DNA from: JBIKVP01 sp044356745
GTDB taxonomy: Bacteria; Pseudomonadota; Alphaproteobacteria; Rhizobiales; Beijerinckiaceae
Reading direction: 5' to 3'
DNA: 16,503 nucleotides
Assembly (NCBI GenBank): GCA_044356745.1
Contig: JBIKVP010000043.1
Span: 1-16,503 of the forward strand
Part shown: piece after piece, positions 1-7,688 of the stretch
Layout of the letters: each line of letters starts with the position of its first letter
Position numbering within the stretch: position 1 is the stretch's first letter
Program-made: the position numbers and the translations under genes
The notes under the pieces: model-generated
Seen by the model: only the letters and a program-made list of their open reading frames with translations
What the model was told of the DNA's origin: nothing
The model's database searches: none

Positions 1-60
1 CTCGGTGCGGTGGCGTTTCAAAAGCTCCTGCCGTTGGTCTGGTTCTAAAAGCGTACCCAT
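1..60 (-). CDS. IS630-family transposase, N-terminal fragment (partial)
   Basis: A minus-strand frame opens with ATG at 60-58 and stays open to the window edge, giving 20 residues that begin MGTLLEPDQRQELLKRHRTE. The pattern (a short lead, then 'L.pdqr.eL...hr.e') resembles the start of IS630-family transposases, where a helix-turn-helix segment follows. The catalytic DDE region would lie off the left edge. The start is 62 bases inside the terminal repeat, a normal spacing for such elements. Only 20 residues are visible, so the family call leans on the matching terminal repeats and on the more recognisable C-terminal fragment at the right edge. Confidence 0.6.
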   Translation of the reverse strand, partial: MGTLLEPDQRQELLKRHRTE

Positions 61-100
61 ACCAAATTGGAATCAAAACAACCTTAATAAAAAGATAACG

Positions 101-122
101 CCAACTCTTCACTCACGAGGGG
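101..122. repeat. IS630 terminal inverted repeat (left copy)
   Basis: Read inward on the minus strand this is CCCCTC, five variable bases, then TGAAGAGTTGG. The same 6+11 base pattern occurs at 16380-16401 on the plus strand. The TA at 123-124 is the expected target-site dinucleotide. Confidence 0.75.
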
Positions 123-135
123 TATAGCAAAGTCT

Positions 136-2235
136 ATGAATAAAGGAGCGACAACGCTCTTTGAAAAAAGCAAAGAGTTTGCCCAAGCGCAGCGCGCACA
201 AAATACACCACAGGTAAAATCATCACCAACACCTCAAAAGCCTGCCCTCTCTCCAGAGGAAAGCCGCGATACACTACAGACGCTTCATGACGCATTAGCG
301 GAAAATTTAATCAGGTCACAACACTCCGATAGCATGAGTCAGATGACCATCCCTTTAATCCCTATTGCTGGTGCGACATTACTTCAGCAGGGTCTTAATT
401 ATGTGCGTAACATAGATAAACGCCAGCATATGAAAGAAGCGAAAGAAGCTTTAAAAGCACTCCAAACGGATATAGAAGCGTTATCTTCACAACCTGCACA
501 GGCGCATGGTAACGACGAACCTATCGACCCTGAAAAGGCTTTGTCGCATTATCGTGAAGCTGAAATAGCCGTTCAGAAAGTGGCAGGTTCAGAGCGTCAT
601 CAAAAAATCTTAGATGCTAATATAGGAGCACTTGGAGCGGGCGTTCTGGGCGGTGCAAGCCTGATGGGAGCCACATATCTTTCAGGTGGCCTCGCTTTAC
701 AAATTTACGGGCTGTCGCTCACAACCGCTCCAGGGGTGAGCGTTTTCGCAGGTGGGGCAGCGCTAGGCGGCTGGAACATGGTTGCGTTCAAACAACTCGC
801 CGAAGAGACATCACACATGGCCTTTGGAACCCAAGGGCAAACAGCCAACATGAAGGAGCGCTATTTTCGTGATATGGAAACGGTTGCCTCGGTTGCTGTA
901 TCTGCACATATCGGGCAAGCAATGAGTGCTTATTCTCCTTTGCTACGTTACAGCAAACCCTCTGCAAAGCATATTGATGTTGCAATCAAGTCCTTGAAAA
1001 CTTCTTTTTTTACTTCAGTAGTTGATGGGAGTCTTGCTTATACATCGAATAGGCTAGGTGGAAATGACCATGACAATGCTGCTGATTATGCGAAGAAAAG
1101 ATTTTTAACAAGTGCAGCTCTCAACACACCGCTAAGCTATGGTTTAGCATATAGTCAGATTGTTAACACGCAACGCACGGCAAATAAAACTCTCATTGAT
1201 GACGTTGAGAAATATATTTCAAGTAGACCTGTCAATATGGTTGATGAGAATGGGAAGCTTGTTCCTGAGATCTTTAAAAATCCGGATATTGTAGCCTGGC
1301 GACAAGAGGGGCGTCATGTTGACCTGGCACTTGGTTTACCGAGGAGTAATGACCCTTTTGATAGTGCCAACTTACGGTTAACGTTCAAACCTCTTGCAGA
1401 AGACCCTTACAGCAGTGTGCCAACATACAAAATACCTGATCTGCCGAGTACTTCCGCGCAAGCCCCCGTTATTCAGGGCATGAGAGAACAATCAGGCCTT
1501 TTGTCTTTTATACATCAAAATTACCAAAGTCTTCCAGAAGCGGTTCGGCAAACTTCACAAGGTATTAATCGCTTATCTTTGGCTGGCCTCAAAGCCAGTG
1601 GTGTACAAATTGAAATTGACACAATCTCAGTAAAATTATTGGATGGTTCGGTAGTTCCCTCAGAATATATTCGTTTGGGATCCCAATTTGATACAGGCGG
1701 CCCAACATTGATCAGTCCTGGTGTGAGAGACGCAATTGCAACACATGTTCATCCGAGTAGCCGACCCCATTTAAGCCCAACAGACATAAGTGTGCTTAAG
1801 AGACAGGCAGACATGAATTTTGAAAGAGCTGATATCCCCGATTTTCAATCATTGGGTCTGGTATCGATTGATCAGAATGATGTAATTGTTGGCCGAGTGT
1901 ATCATCGCGATGGATTACACGACAATATCTTGATGGCTCCTGATGGCGCATCGATTCCCTCTGGGATACAATATGGTAATGAGTTTGTATGGTTAAAAGA
2001 CATTGACACAACTTGGGGTCAAAATGCCCATACTTGGCACATTTCACCCCTACAAGGCTTGAAGGATTATACATCCTTCACAACAAGACAGATGTCTCAA
2101 ATTCCAATTGTGAGTACTGCTAGTCAGATTTTAAAGATCGCTGTGCCTCTTTCGCTTGCGTCCTTAGCCAAAAATTATTTAAATAAACGAGATAACGACG
2201 ATGCCGAAAACGGCACCAAAACCCATGAGCCATAA
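136..2235 (+). CDS. Uncharacterised 699-residue protein with a JAMM/MPN-type metalloprotease motif
   Basis: I do not recognise the family. Residues 1-60 are polar and probably disordered. A short hydrophobic stretch lies near 70-83. Residues 163-217 form a long Gly/Ala-rich hydrophobic region that could be two membrane helices or a pore-like segment. Another hydrophobic stretch is near 656-680. Around 537-550 the sequence HVHPSSRPHLSPTD fits the JAMM zinc motif exactly (HxH, seven residues, SxxD; ligands H537, H539 and D550, plus S547). It most resembles the HNHPSG..PS..D form of RadC-like proteins. A catalytic Glu is expected about 45-55 residues upstream; E493 fits the spacing. Inference: a membrane-associated isopeptidase, protease or effector-like protein. 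No partner gene is adjacent. The chosen ATG lacks a good Shine-Dalgarno site: GAGGGG at 117-122 is 13 bases away. The IS630 copy ends only 12 bases upstream, so the native 5' end may be missing. The gene is very probably real; its function is uncertain. Confidence 0.8.
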   Translation: MNKGATTLFEKSKEFAQAQRAQNTPQVKSSPTPQKPALSPEESRDTLQTLHDALAENLIRSQHSDSMSQMTIPLIPIAGATLLQQGLNYVRNIDKRQHMKEAKEALKALQTDIEALSSQPAQAHGNDEPIDPEKALSHYREAEIAVQKVAGSERHQKILDANIGALGAGVLGGASLMGATYLSGGLALQIYGLSLTTAPGVSVFAGGAALGGWNMVAFKQLAEETSHMAFGTQGQTANMKERYFRDMETVASVAVSAHIGQAMSAYSPLLRYSKPSAKHIDVAIKSLKTSFFTSVVDGSLAYTSNRLGGNDHDNAADYAKKRFLTSAALNTPLSYGLAYSQIVNTQRTANKTLIDDVEKYISSRPVNMVDENGKLVPEIFKNPDIVAWRQEGRHVDLALGLPRSNDPFDSANLRLTFKPLAEDPYSSVPTYKIPDLPSTSAQAPVIQGMREQSGLLSFIHQNYQSLPEAVRQTSQGINRLSLAGLKASGVQIEIDTISVKLLDGSVVPSEYIRLGSQFDTGGPTLISPGVRDAIATHVHPSSRPHLSPTDISVLKRQADMNFERADIPDFQSLGLVSIDQNDVIVGRVYHRDGLHDNILMAPDGASIPSGIQYGNEFVWLKDIDTTWGQNAHTWHISPLQGLKDYTSFTTRQMSQIPIVSTASQILKIAVPLSLASLAKNYLNKRDNDDAENGTKTHEP

Positions 2236-2292
2236 AGACTGTAAAATATCCTAGAAATGATGACCAAGCTACTTTTTACTTAATTAACTCCC

Positions 2293-2321
2293 TTGACGCG
2301 TGACTTGGTTTTCATTAACGT
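2293..2321 (+). promoter_or_regulatory. Probable ilvB promoter
   Basis: TTGACG (2293-2298) is a near-consensus -35 box. After 17 bases comes TAACGT (2316-2321), a weak -10. Transcription would begin near 2328, only a few bases before the leader-peptide ribosome site at 2335-2339. This is the compact layout expected of an attenuated operon. Confidence 0.5.
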
Positions 2322-2346
2322 ATTCAAGAGATTTAGAGGTTTTGTA

Positions 2347-2397
2347 ATGAGACAATATCTTGTGGTGAGCGGGGCGCTAATGGCGGAGCAGGCCTAG
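2347..2397 (+). CDS. Candidate ilvB leader peptide (16 codons)
   Basis: A short frame encodes MRQYLVVSGALMAEQA and ends in TAG at 2395-2397. A good Shine-Dalgarno site, AGAGG at 2335-2339, sits seven bases before the ATG. It contains Leu-Val-Val at codons 5-7 and a second Leu on the uncommon CTA codon, all end products of the pathway that starts with acetolactate synthase. It lies between a promoter-like site and an intrinsic terminator directly ahead of ilvB. These are the parts of a ribosome-mediated attenuator, known for ilv operons in Proteobacteria. The regulatory codon run is shorter than in the enterobacterial ilv leaders, so its regulatory role is an inference. Confidence 0.6.
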   Translation: MRQYLVVSGALMAEQA

Positions 2398-2444
2398 TCT
2401 GTTTCCGGCACTTGGCGCATGAGGGTCCTTCGGGACCCTTTTTT
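2385..2444 (+). terminator. Attenuator terminator ahead of ilvB
   Basis: The core is a perfect hairpin: GGGTCC (2423-2428), loop TTCG, GGACCC (2433-2438), then six T (2439-2444). The tetraloop and T-run make a textbook intrinsic terminator, placed 35 bases before the ilvB start and after the leader peptide. An upstream hairpin, GGAGCAG (2385-2391) with CTGTTTCC (2399-2406) and one bulge, holds the leader stop codon in its loop. An alternative pairing of AGGCCT (2390-2395) with 2422-2429 (two-base bulge) would break the terminator. A ribosome stalled on the Leu/Val codons would favour that alternative. The terminator is clear; the antiterminator is only plausible. Confidence 0.8.
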
Positions 2445-2478
2445 ATTGGTTTTGGTATGAATGAGAGAGGACAAGACA

Positions 2479-4239
2479 ATGAGCGAGCAAATGACCGGCG
2501 CACAGATGGTGGTTCGCGCCTTTCAAGATCAAGGCGTAGAGCATCTATTTGGCTACCCTGGGGGAGCTGTGCTGCCAATTTATGATGCGCTCTTTTTGCA
2601 AGATCAAGTGAAGCATATTTTAGTGCGTCATGAGCAAGGTGCTGTTCATGCTGCGGAGGGTTATGCCCGTTCATCAGGCAAAGTTGGCGCGGTGCTCGTT
2701 ACTTCAGGCCCGGGTGCGACCAATGCCGTCACTGGTTTGACCGATGCCATGATGGATTCAATTCCGCTCGTATGTATTACGGGACAAGTTCCTACGCATT
2801 TGATCGGCTCCGATGCATTTCAAGAATGTGATACGGTTGGCATCACACGCCACTGCACAAAGCATAATTACCTCGTCAAAAGCATTGAAGATTTGCCACG
2901 TATTTTGCATGAAGCGTTTCATATTGCGCGCTCTGGTCGCCCTGGTCCTGTTGTCGTGGATATTCCGAAAGATATTCAGTTTCAAACGGGTACATATGTG
3001 CGCCCGCACTCATTTGAACACAAGGCTTATCAACCGCAGGTGAAGGGTGATTTGAATAAAATTAAAGATGCACTGGAGTTGATTTCACGCGCGAAAAAGC
3101 CTGTATTTTATACGGGTGGTGGCATCATCAATTCTGGAACTGAAGCATCCGCTTTATTGCGTGAATTTGTGCGCTTAACAGGTTTCCCGATTACATCAAC
3201 ATTGATGGGACTTGGCGCTTATCCCGCTGCTGATCCTCAATGGCTTGGAATGCTTGGGATGCATGGCACTTATGAAGCTAACTGGTGTATGCATGACTGT
3301 GATGTGATGATTAATATCGGCGCTCGCTTTGATGATCGTATTACGGGGCGTCTTGATGCATTCTCGCCGCATTCAAAGAAAATCCACATTGATATTGATC
3401 CTTCATCCATCAACAAAAACGTGAAAGTGGATATCGGCATCATCGGTGATTGTGCTCATGTGCTTGAGGATATGGTGCGCTTGTGGCGTACGGGTGGTTA
3501 TCAAGTCGATAAGCCTGCGATTAAAGCATGGTGGGATCAAGTGAATGTTTGGCGTTCACGCAAGAGCCTTGCCTATCGCCCCTCGAAAGAGACTATTAAA
3601 CCGCAATATGCTGTGCAGCGTCTTTATGAGCTCACTAAAAATCGCGACACGTATATTACGACCGAAGTGGGTCAACATCAGATGTGGGCTGCACAATTCT
3701 TTCATTTTGAAGAGCCAAATCGTTGGATGACTTCGGGTGGATTAGGCACAATGGGTTATGGCTTGCCAGCTGCAATCGGGGTGCAAATGGCGCATCCGAA
3801 GGGACTTGTCATTGATATTGCAGGTGAGGCTTCTATCTTGATGAATATGCAAGAGATGTCGACCGCAGCGCAATATCGTTTGCCCGTGAAGATATTTATT
3901 CTCAATAATGAGTATATGGGGATGGTGCGGCAGTGGCAGGAATTGCTTCACGGCGGCCGCTACTCAGAAAGCTATTCGCAAGCTCTCCCCGACTTTGTGA
4001 AATTAGCTGAAGCTTATCATGGGCACGGTATTCGTTGCTCTAATCCTGATGATCTTGATGAAGCGATTATGGAGATGATCAACATCGACAAGCCTGTGAT
4101 CTTTGATTGTCTTGTTGATAAAGCTGAAAATTGCTTCCCGATGATCCCATCAGGTAAGGCTCACAACGAGATGATCTTGGGTGATGCGTGCGAAGATATT
4201 GGTTCTGTCATCGATGAGAAGGGTAAGATGCTGGTTTAA
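2479..4239 (+). CDS. ilvB: Acetolactate synthase, catalytic (large) subunit
   Basis: Thiamine-diphosphate enzyme that joins two pyruvates to 2-acetolactate, or pyruvate and 2-oxobutyrate to 2-aceto-2-hydroxybutyrate. This is the first shared step of valine, leucine and isoleucine synthesis, in the cytoplasm. The 586-residue length is normal. The N-terminal PYR domain carries the catalytic Glu in RHEQGAVHAAEGYAR (E52). The central FAD-binding domain holds GMLGMHGTYEAN and GARFDDR. The C-terminal PP domain has the cofactor motif GEAS...ILNN (449-477), where Glu replaces the usual Asp of GDG, as I recall in some alphaproteobacterial enzymes. ATG at 2479 is preferred over the in-frame ATG at 2461 because AGAGAGG (2464-2470) lies eight bases before it and within the longer reading. 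Regulation is probably by the attenuator just upstream. No small-subunit gene (ilvN) follows, which is unusual. Confidence 0.95.
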   Translation: MSEQMTGAQMVVRAFQDQGVEHLFGYPGGAVLPIYDALFLQDQVKHILVRHEQGAVHAAEGYARSSGKVGAVLVTSGPGATNAVTGLTDAMMDSIPLVCITGQVPTHLIGSDAFQECDTVGITRHCTKHNYLVKSIEDLPRILHEAFHIARSGRPGPVVVDIPKDIQFQTGTYVRPHSFEHKAYQPQVKGDLNKIKDALELISRAKKPVFYTGGGIINSGTEASALLREFVRLTGFPITSTLMGLGAYPAADPQWLGMLGMHGTYEANWCMHDCDVMINIGARFDDRITGRLDAFSPHSKKIHIDIDPSSINKNVKVDIGIIGDCAHVLEDMVRLWRTGGYQVDKPAIKAWWDQVNVWRSRKSLAYRPSKETIKPQYAVQRLYELTKNRDTYITTEVGQHQMWAAQFFHFEEPNRWMTSGGLGTMGYGLPAAIGVQMAHPKGLVIDIAGEASILMNMQEMSTAAQYRLPVKIFILNNEYMGMVRQWQELLHGGRYSESYSQALPDFVKLAEAYHGHGIRCSNPDDLDEAIMEMINIDKPVIFDCLVDKAENCFPMIPSGKAHNEMILGDACEDIGSVIDEKGKMLV

Positions 4240-4306
4240 AACAGCAACTTTTTTTGATCAAAACCCATTTTTATAAGACAGACTATAAATATCAGAACAT
4301 TTTTAA

Positions 4307-4343
4307 AGGTACTGGATAAGGTGTTTTACCTTATCCAGTACCT
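4307..4343. terminator. Convergent hairpin terminator between ilvB and the DUF2853 gene
   Basis: A perfect stem of GGTACTGGATAAGG (4308-4321) with its complement (4329-4342) encloses a seven-base loop. One more A-T pair makes 15 base pairs. On the plus strand it is followed by TGATTTTA, a modest T-run. It lies between two converging stop codons, 68 bases after ilvB and 4 bases from the DUF2853 stop, so it probably ends transcription in both directions. Confidence 0.75.
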
Positions 4344-4347
4344 GATT

Positions 4348-4662
4348 TTACTTCACAAAAGCATCAAGCTTATTAAAATGCTCAGCTAATAAATAATAAA
4401 ATGTAACTCGGGATTTTTTATTGATTCCCTTCATTGTCTCGGCAACACTTTTGATTGCCCCATCAAGATCACCCGTTAAACCAAGTTTCTTTTTGAGAAA
4501 ATTTTCGCGCACGCGATCAAGCTCAACTTGATCTGATGCTGCTACATAACGTGTATCGGCCTTCATCATCACAAGTTTATAGGTTTTTTCTATTCCTGCC
4601 AAAGCAGCTTCGTTGACAGGATTTTTGGCTAATTTTTTGATTTCATCAAGATGATCAGACAT
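4348..4662 (-). CDS. DUF2853 family protein
   Basis: A small, soluble, charged protein of 104 residues with no signal peptide or membrane segment. It shows the pattern I associate with DUF2853: 'yvaasD..ELdrVreNFLkKKLGL', then a helix ending in 'sRvtFYYLLaehFnKl' at the C terminus. The family is conserved in bacteria and has no established function that I know of. The start at 4662 (MSDHLDE...) is chosen because GGAGA lies five bases upstream. The upstream in-frame ATG at 4674 overlaps that ribosome site and has none of its own. It is a single-gene unit, convergent with ilvB and downstream of the glycan genes on the same strand, separated from them by about 70 bases. Confidence 0.8.
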   Translation of the reverse strand: MSDHLDEIKKLAKNPVNEAALAGIEKTYKLVMMKADTRYVAASDQVELDRVRENFLKKKLGLTGDLDGAIKSVAETMKGINKKSRVTFYYLLAEHFNKLDAFVK

Positions 4663-4730
4663 ATTCTTCTCCATTAAAGTCAGACATATGAAGCTGATAT
4701 GAGTCTTCTTTAAACGTCAATCGCTGAATA

Positions 4731-6038
4731 TCAATCAACAGGTGATGCTAAAATCGCTTGTTTTTGATATTCTGTTTCGTGCCATTTGCGCCGAGCGGCC
4801 TCCATGCCCCATATCATACCTAGAATAAGATAAAAGTGTCGCCAATGATCAATATCAATTTGCATAGCTTGTAAAAAATACATCAATCCAGCGGGGACGA
4901 TAATTAAAGCATAAGGCTGAAAGGGTGATGGGCGTAAACACAAACGAAAACCAACAAAAAGCGTACTTATGGCAAGGGTTAAAAACGCGAAACCTCCGAG
5001 CCAACCATACGATGCAAAGGCATTAATATATGTATTATGCGGTTCAATGCCAAAAAATCGCCTAAAGCGTAATGGACCAAGCCCATTAGGTTCCTCTAGC
5101 AGCATCGGAATTGATCGGATTTGGTTGCCAAATCGACCCGTATGACCTTCATCATAATCTTGGGTTACAGATGCCCTAACTTCTAACATCTCGCGAACCT
5201 CAGGAATTGATATAAGCGCAATCAGTGAGAAGGACGCACCGATAATGCTTATTAAACCAATCACTCCAATGCGGCGGCGCGTTTGCCGAGATTGCGTTGT
5301 GATATATGTTAAGAAAAACATTGCACTCACTGCAACAACACTGCCCCCCCATGATCCACGTGAAAAGGAAAGAAAAATTCCTGCCATGATAATGAACAAA
5401 GCGATTGCAGATAAAAAAGTGTTGCGTGTTCTTCCAATAAGAAGATTGAAAAGTAGATAAAGCGCACTGGGAGTTAGAAATGACCCAAAAACATTGGGGT
5501 CTTTAAACATCGCAGATGCACGGCCATAGCGTGTGAAACTCTCTCCAAGGCCAAAGATGTCAAAATATCCAATAATTCCTGTAAGTGCTGCGAAGATACA
5601 GCTTATAACATAAGCTCTTAAAACAAGTTGCAAGCGTTCGGCTGTTTTTTCAAAGAAAAACAGCGTGTAAAAGAGCGCCATAATCGCCAAATAAAACGAT
5701 TGAAACATGAAGAGAACAGAATCAGGTTCACTAAAATAGGGAATAAGACCAATGAATCCGCCGATATTATAAAGCAGTAACGTTCCAATAAAAAAGACCA
5801 TATAGCGGCTGAATGTGAGGCCAATCACAAGCCAGAGAAGCAGCGCTAACGGTGCGAGCACATCGTGCGGTGACGGTTCTATAAAAACAACCGATAGAAA
5901 GAAAATCACGAAAAACATCAGCACATAGCCAAGTTTTTCTAAAACAGGATAAGTGATTGTTTTTTGAGGCAAAAAAGCGAGTTGAAAACCGCGAAAAGTT
6001 GTCGTGTTGACCCGATAAAGTGGCTCAAAAATTGCCAT
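4731..6038 (-). CDS. O-antigen ligase/polymerase family membrane protein (Wzy_C type)
   Basis: A polytopic inner-membrane protein of 435 residues with about ten to twelve hydrophobic segments. Residues 281-335 look like the large periplasmic loop of this superfamily. Family marks are R..AMFKDPNVFG (173-185), SFSRGSWGG (224-232) and EPHNTYINAFASYGWLGG (332-349), the conserved His-Asn region of WaaL/Wzy-like enzymes. Known members transfer lipid-linked O-antigen to lipid A-core, or polymerise O-antigen or exopolysaccharide repeat units. Sequence alone does not separate ligase from polymerase. It lies 70 bases downstream of the initiating sugar transferase on the same strand, so the two are probably co-transcribed and act on the same undecaprenyl-linked glycan. 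The start is the only good ATG; AAGG lies about 12 bases before it, slightly far. Confidence 0.85.
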   Translation of the reverse strand: MAIFEPLYRVNTTTFRGFQLAFLPQKTITYPVLEKLGYVLMFFVIFFLSVVFIEPSPHDVLAPLALLLWLVIGLTFSRYMVFFIGTLLLYNIGGFIGLIPYFSEPDSVLFMFQSFYLAIMALFYTLFFFEKTAERLQLVLRAYVISCIFAALTGIIGYFDIFGLGESFTRYGRASAMFKDPNVFGSFLTPSALYLLFNLLIGRTRNTFLSAIALFIIMAGIFLSFSRGSWGGSVVAVSAMFFLTYITTQSRQTRRRIGVIGLISIIGASFSLIALISIPEVREMLEVRASVTQDYDEGHTGRFGNQIRSIPMLLEEPNGLGPLRFRRFFGIEPHNTYINAFASYGWLGGFAFLTLAISTLFVGFRLCLRPSPFQPYALIIVPAGLMYFLQAMQIDIDHWRHFYLILGMIWGMEAARRKWHETEYQKQAILASPVD

Positions 6039-6108
6039 TTGAACATTTAACCTTATGGGTTGTACTTATAATGCGAGAGCCAACATTTATTAAGCACTTT
6101 TAAGGCGA

Positions 6109-7653
6109 CTAATAAGCGTTCTCAGTTTTCATCAGTGCAAAAGGTGTGACAACAAGAATATAGAAGTCAAGCAAGATTGACCAGTTTTCAATATAAAAGA
6201 GATCATGCTGCACGCGTTGTTGAATTTTTTCTTCTGTATCCGTCTCACCTCGCCATCCGTTGATCTGTGCCCAGCCTGTAATCCCTGGCTTAACTTTGTG
6301 ACGCGCAAAATAACCATCGACAACGTGATCGTATAAGCGATTATCAGCTTTAGCATTCACCGCATGTGGGCGTGGTCCGACAAGGGATAAGTTGCCTTTA
6401 AAGACAACGTTGAAGAGTTGTGGTAACTCATCAAGCGATGTTTTCCGAATGAAACGTCCAACGCGGGTGACGCGTGGATCGTTTTTTGTGACCAGCTTAT
6501 CTGCTTTAATATCCGACTGATCGGTGTACATTGAGCGGAATTTAAACACTTCAATTAGCTCATTATTAAAACCGTAGCGCTTTTGACGAAATAAAATAGA
6601 CCCCTTGGAATCGAGCTTAATTGCAAGCGCCGTCAGCACCATAATAGGAGATAAAGCGATTAGCGCAAATAATCCTACAATCTTATCAAATAGCCATTTA
6701 AGGACAACGTCCCAGTCTGCCATCGGCTTGTCGAATACATCGAGAACAGGAATAGTCCCTAAATAAGAATATGTTTTAGGGCGCAGACGCAGCTTACTCG
6801 TATGTGCTGCAAGGCGAATGTCCACGGGCAAGACCCATAAACGTGATAGCATTTGCAGAATGCGACTTTCCGCCGAAATAGGCAGCGTAAAAACAACTAA
6901 ATCAAGTTTAGTCAGGCGCGCGAATTCAACAAGATCATCTATTGTTCCGAGTTTAGGATATCCGGCAACCATATCAGGCGAACGATCATCATCACGCTCA
7001 TCAAAGACACCACAAATCCGAATACCGGTATCTGGTTGCTCAGAAAGTGCACGAATAAAACTTTCCCCCGCTGCACCGCCTCCTACAATAGCGGTGCGTC
7101 GATCAAGGCGCCCAGCAAGCGTTAACTGACGTACAATCACGCTGATGATAGCGCGTCCAATGAGTAAGAGCACAGCCCCACTCACAAACCACGTCAATAA
7201 CCAAATACGTGAAAAATGATCCCCTATTTTGGCAAAGAAAGCCGCGACAAGTGCGATCATGATCACGAGCGCCCAGCCACCAATAATCCGTAAGCTGTAA
7301 CTAATAGGGGAACGTAGCGCTGTAACCTCGTAACATCCCAATGATTGAAAAATCATTAGATTAAGAACAGAAACGAGTGGAACTGCAATCAGATAAACTG
7401 CGCCTGCTTCAAAATTGTCACCAAGATAAAAATTATAAGCAAATGCACCAGCGCATAAAATGAGCACAAACTCTGTTAAACGCGATAAACTTGTTAGTAA
7501 AATAGGAGAGTAAGTCCTTTTCATTTGGACATGAACAAGACGCTCCGCAAGAGGAGATAATTTACGCGCAGATCTTGATGAAGCACGACTAGAGCTCTCA
7601 GCGTTTAGTTGCCCCTCCGCTTTCATCATCGCGCGAATATCAAAAGAGCACAT
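6109..7653 (-). CDS. Undecaprenyl-phosphate sugar-1-phosphate transferase (polyprenyl glycosylphosphotransferase)
   Basis: Initiates exopolysaccharide or O-antigen synthesis by moving a hexose-1-phosphate, commonly glucose or galactose, from its UDP sugar to undecaprenyl phosphate at the inner membrane. It is 514 residues, typical of the WcaJ/HfsE-like long form. The basic N-terminal tail is followed by four predicted membrane helices (about 52-172), then a nucleotide-fold CoA-binding-like domain beginning at IVGGGAAGESF (189-199), a membrane or re-entrant helix near 321-345, and the catalytic C-terminal domain. Catalytic-domain motifs are RQKRYG (356-361), FKFRSM (370-375), DELPQLFN (408-415), GPRPH (426-430) and PGITGWAQINGWRGE (456-470). 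It ends in the usual ...NAY. GGGGGA eight bases upstream supports the start. It precedes the O-antigen ligase/polymerase gene, a coherent pair. The sugar is not deducible. Confidence 0.9.
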   Translation of the reverse strand: MCSFDIRAMMKAEGQLNAESSSRASSRSARKLSPLAERLVHVQMKRTYSPILLTSLSRLTEFVLILCAGAFAYNFYLGDNFEAGAVYLIAVPLVSVLNLMIFQSLGCYEVTALRSPISYSLRIIGGWALVIMIALVAAFFAKIGDHFSRIWLLTWFVSGAVLLLIGRAIISVIVRQLTLAGRLDRRTAIVGGGAAGESFIRALSEQPDTGIRICGVFDERDDDRSPDMVAGYPKLGTIDDLVEFARLTKLDLVVFTLPISAESRILQMLSRLWVLPVDIRLAAHTSKLRLRPKTYSYLGTIPVLDVFDKPMADWDVVLKWLFDKIVGLFALIALSPIMVLTALAIKLDSKGSILFRQKRYGFNNELIEVFKFRSMYTDQSDIKADKLVTKNDPRVTRVGRFIRKTSLDELPQLFNVVFKGNLSLVGPRPHAVNAKADNRLYDHVVDGYFARHKVKPGITGWAQINGWRGETDTEEKIQQRVQHDLFYIENWSILLDFYILVVTPFALMKTENAY

Positions 7654-7665
7654 GTTACGGATCCC

Positions 7666-7688
7666 CCATAGCTCTAAAAATGCTATGG
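7666..7688 (-). promoter_or_regulatory. Hairpin abutting the ribosome site of the sugar transferase
   Basis: A perfect 7-base inverted repeat (CCATAGC, nine-base loop, GCTATGG). In the minus-strand transcript its downstream arm ends within the GGGGGA Shine-Dalgarno site at 7662-7667. It could end gyrB transcription weakly (no T-run) or limit translation of the transferase. Confidence 0.35.

Larger units (their letters stand above)
1..122 (-). mobile_element. IS630-type insertion sequence, 5' end (runs off the left edge)
   Basis: This is the promoter-proximal end of an IS630-type element whose transposase reads leftward. Its outer boundary is placed at 122 because the inward-reading sequence (CCCCTC-GTGAG-TGAAGAGTTGG, minus strand 122 to 101) matches the terminal repeat at the right edge of the window in 17 of 22 positions. 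A TA dinucleotide lies immediately outside (123-124). IS630/Tc1-mariner elements are known to insert at TA and duplicate it. The remainder of the element is outside the window. The family is inferred from partial transposase sequence and the TA target, so the exact IS name is unknown. Confidence 0.75.

Noticed and set aside
2461..2478. Earlier in-frame ATG for ilvB at 2461
   Set aside because: The AGAGAGG ribosome site lies inside these codons and is correctly spaced for the ATG at 2479; the extra residues MREDKT are not part of the family.
2333..2674. 113-residue minus-strand frame over the ilvB leader
   Set aside because: It is the antisense of the attenuator and ilvB start, Pro/Arg-rich with no recognisable domain.
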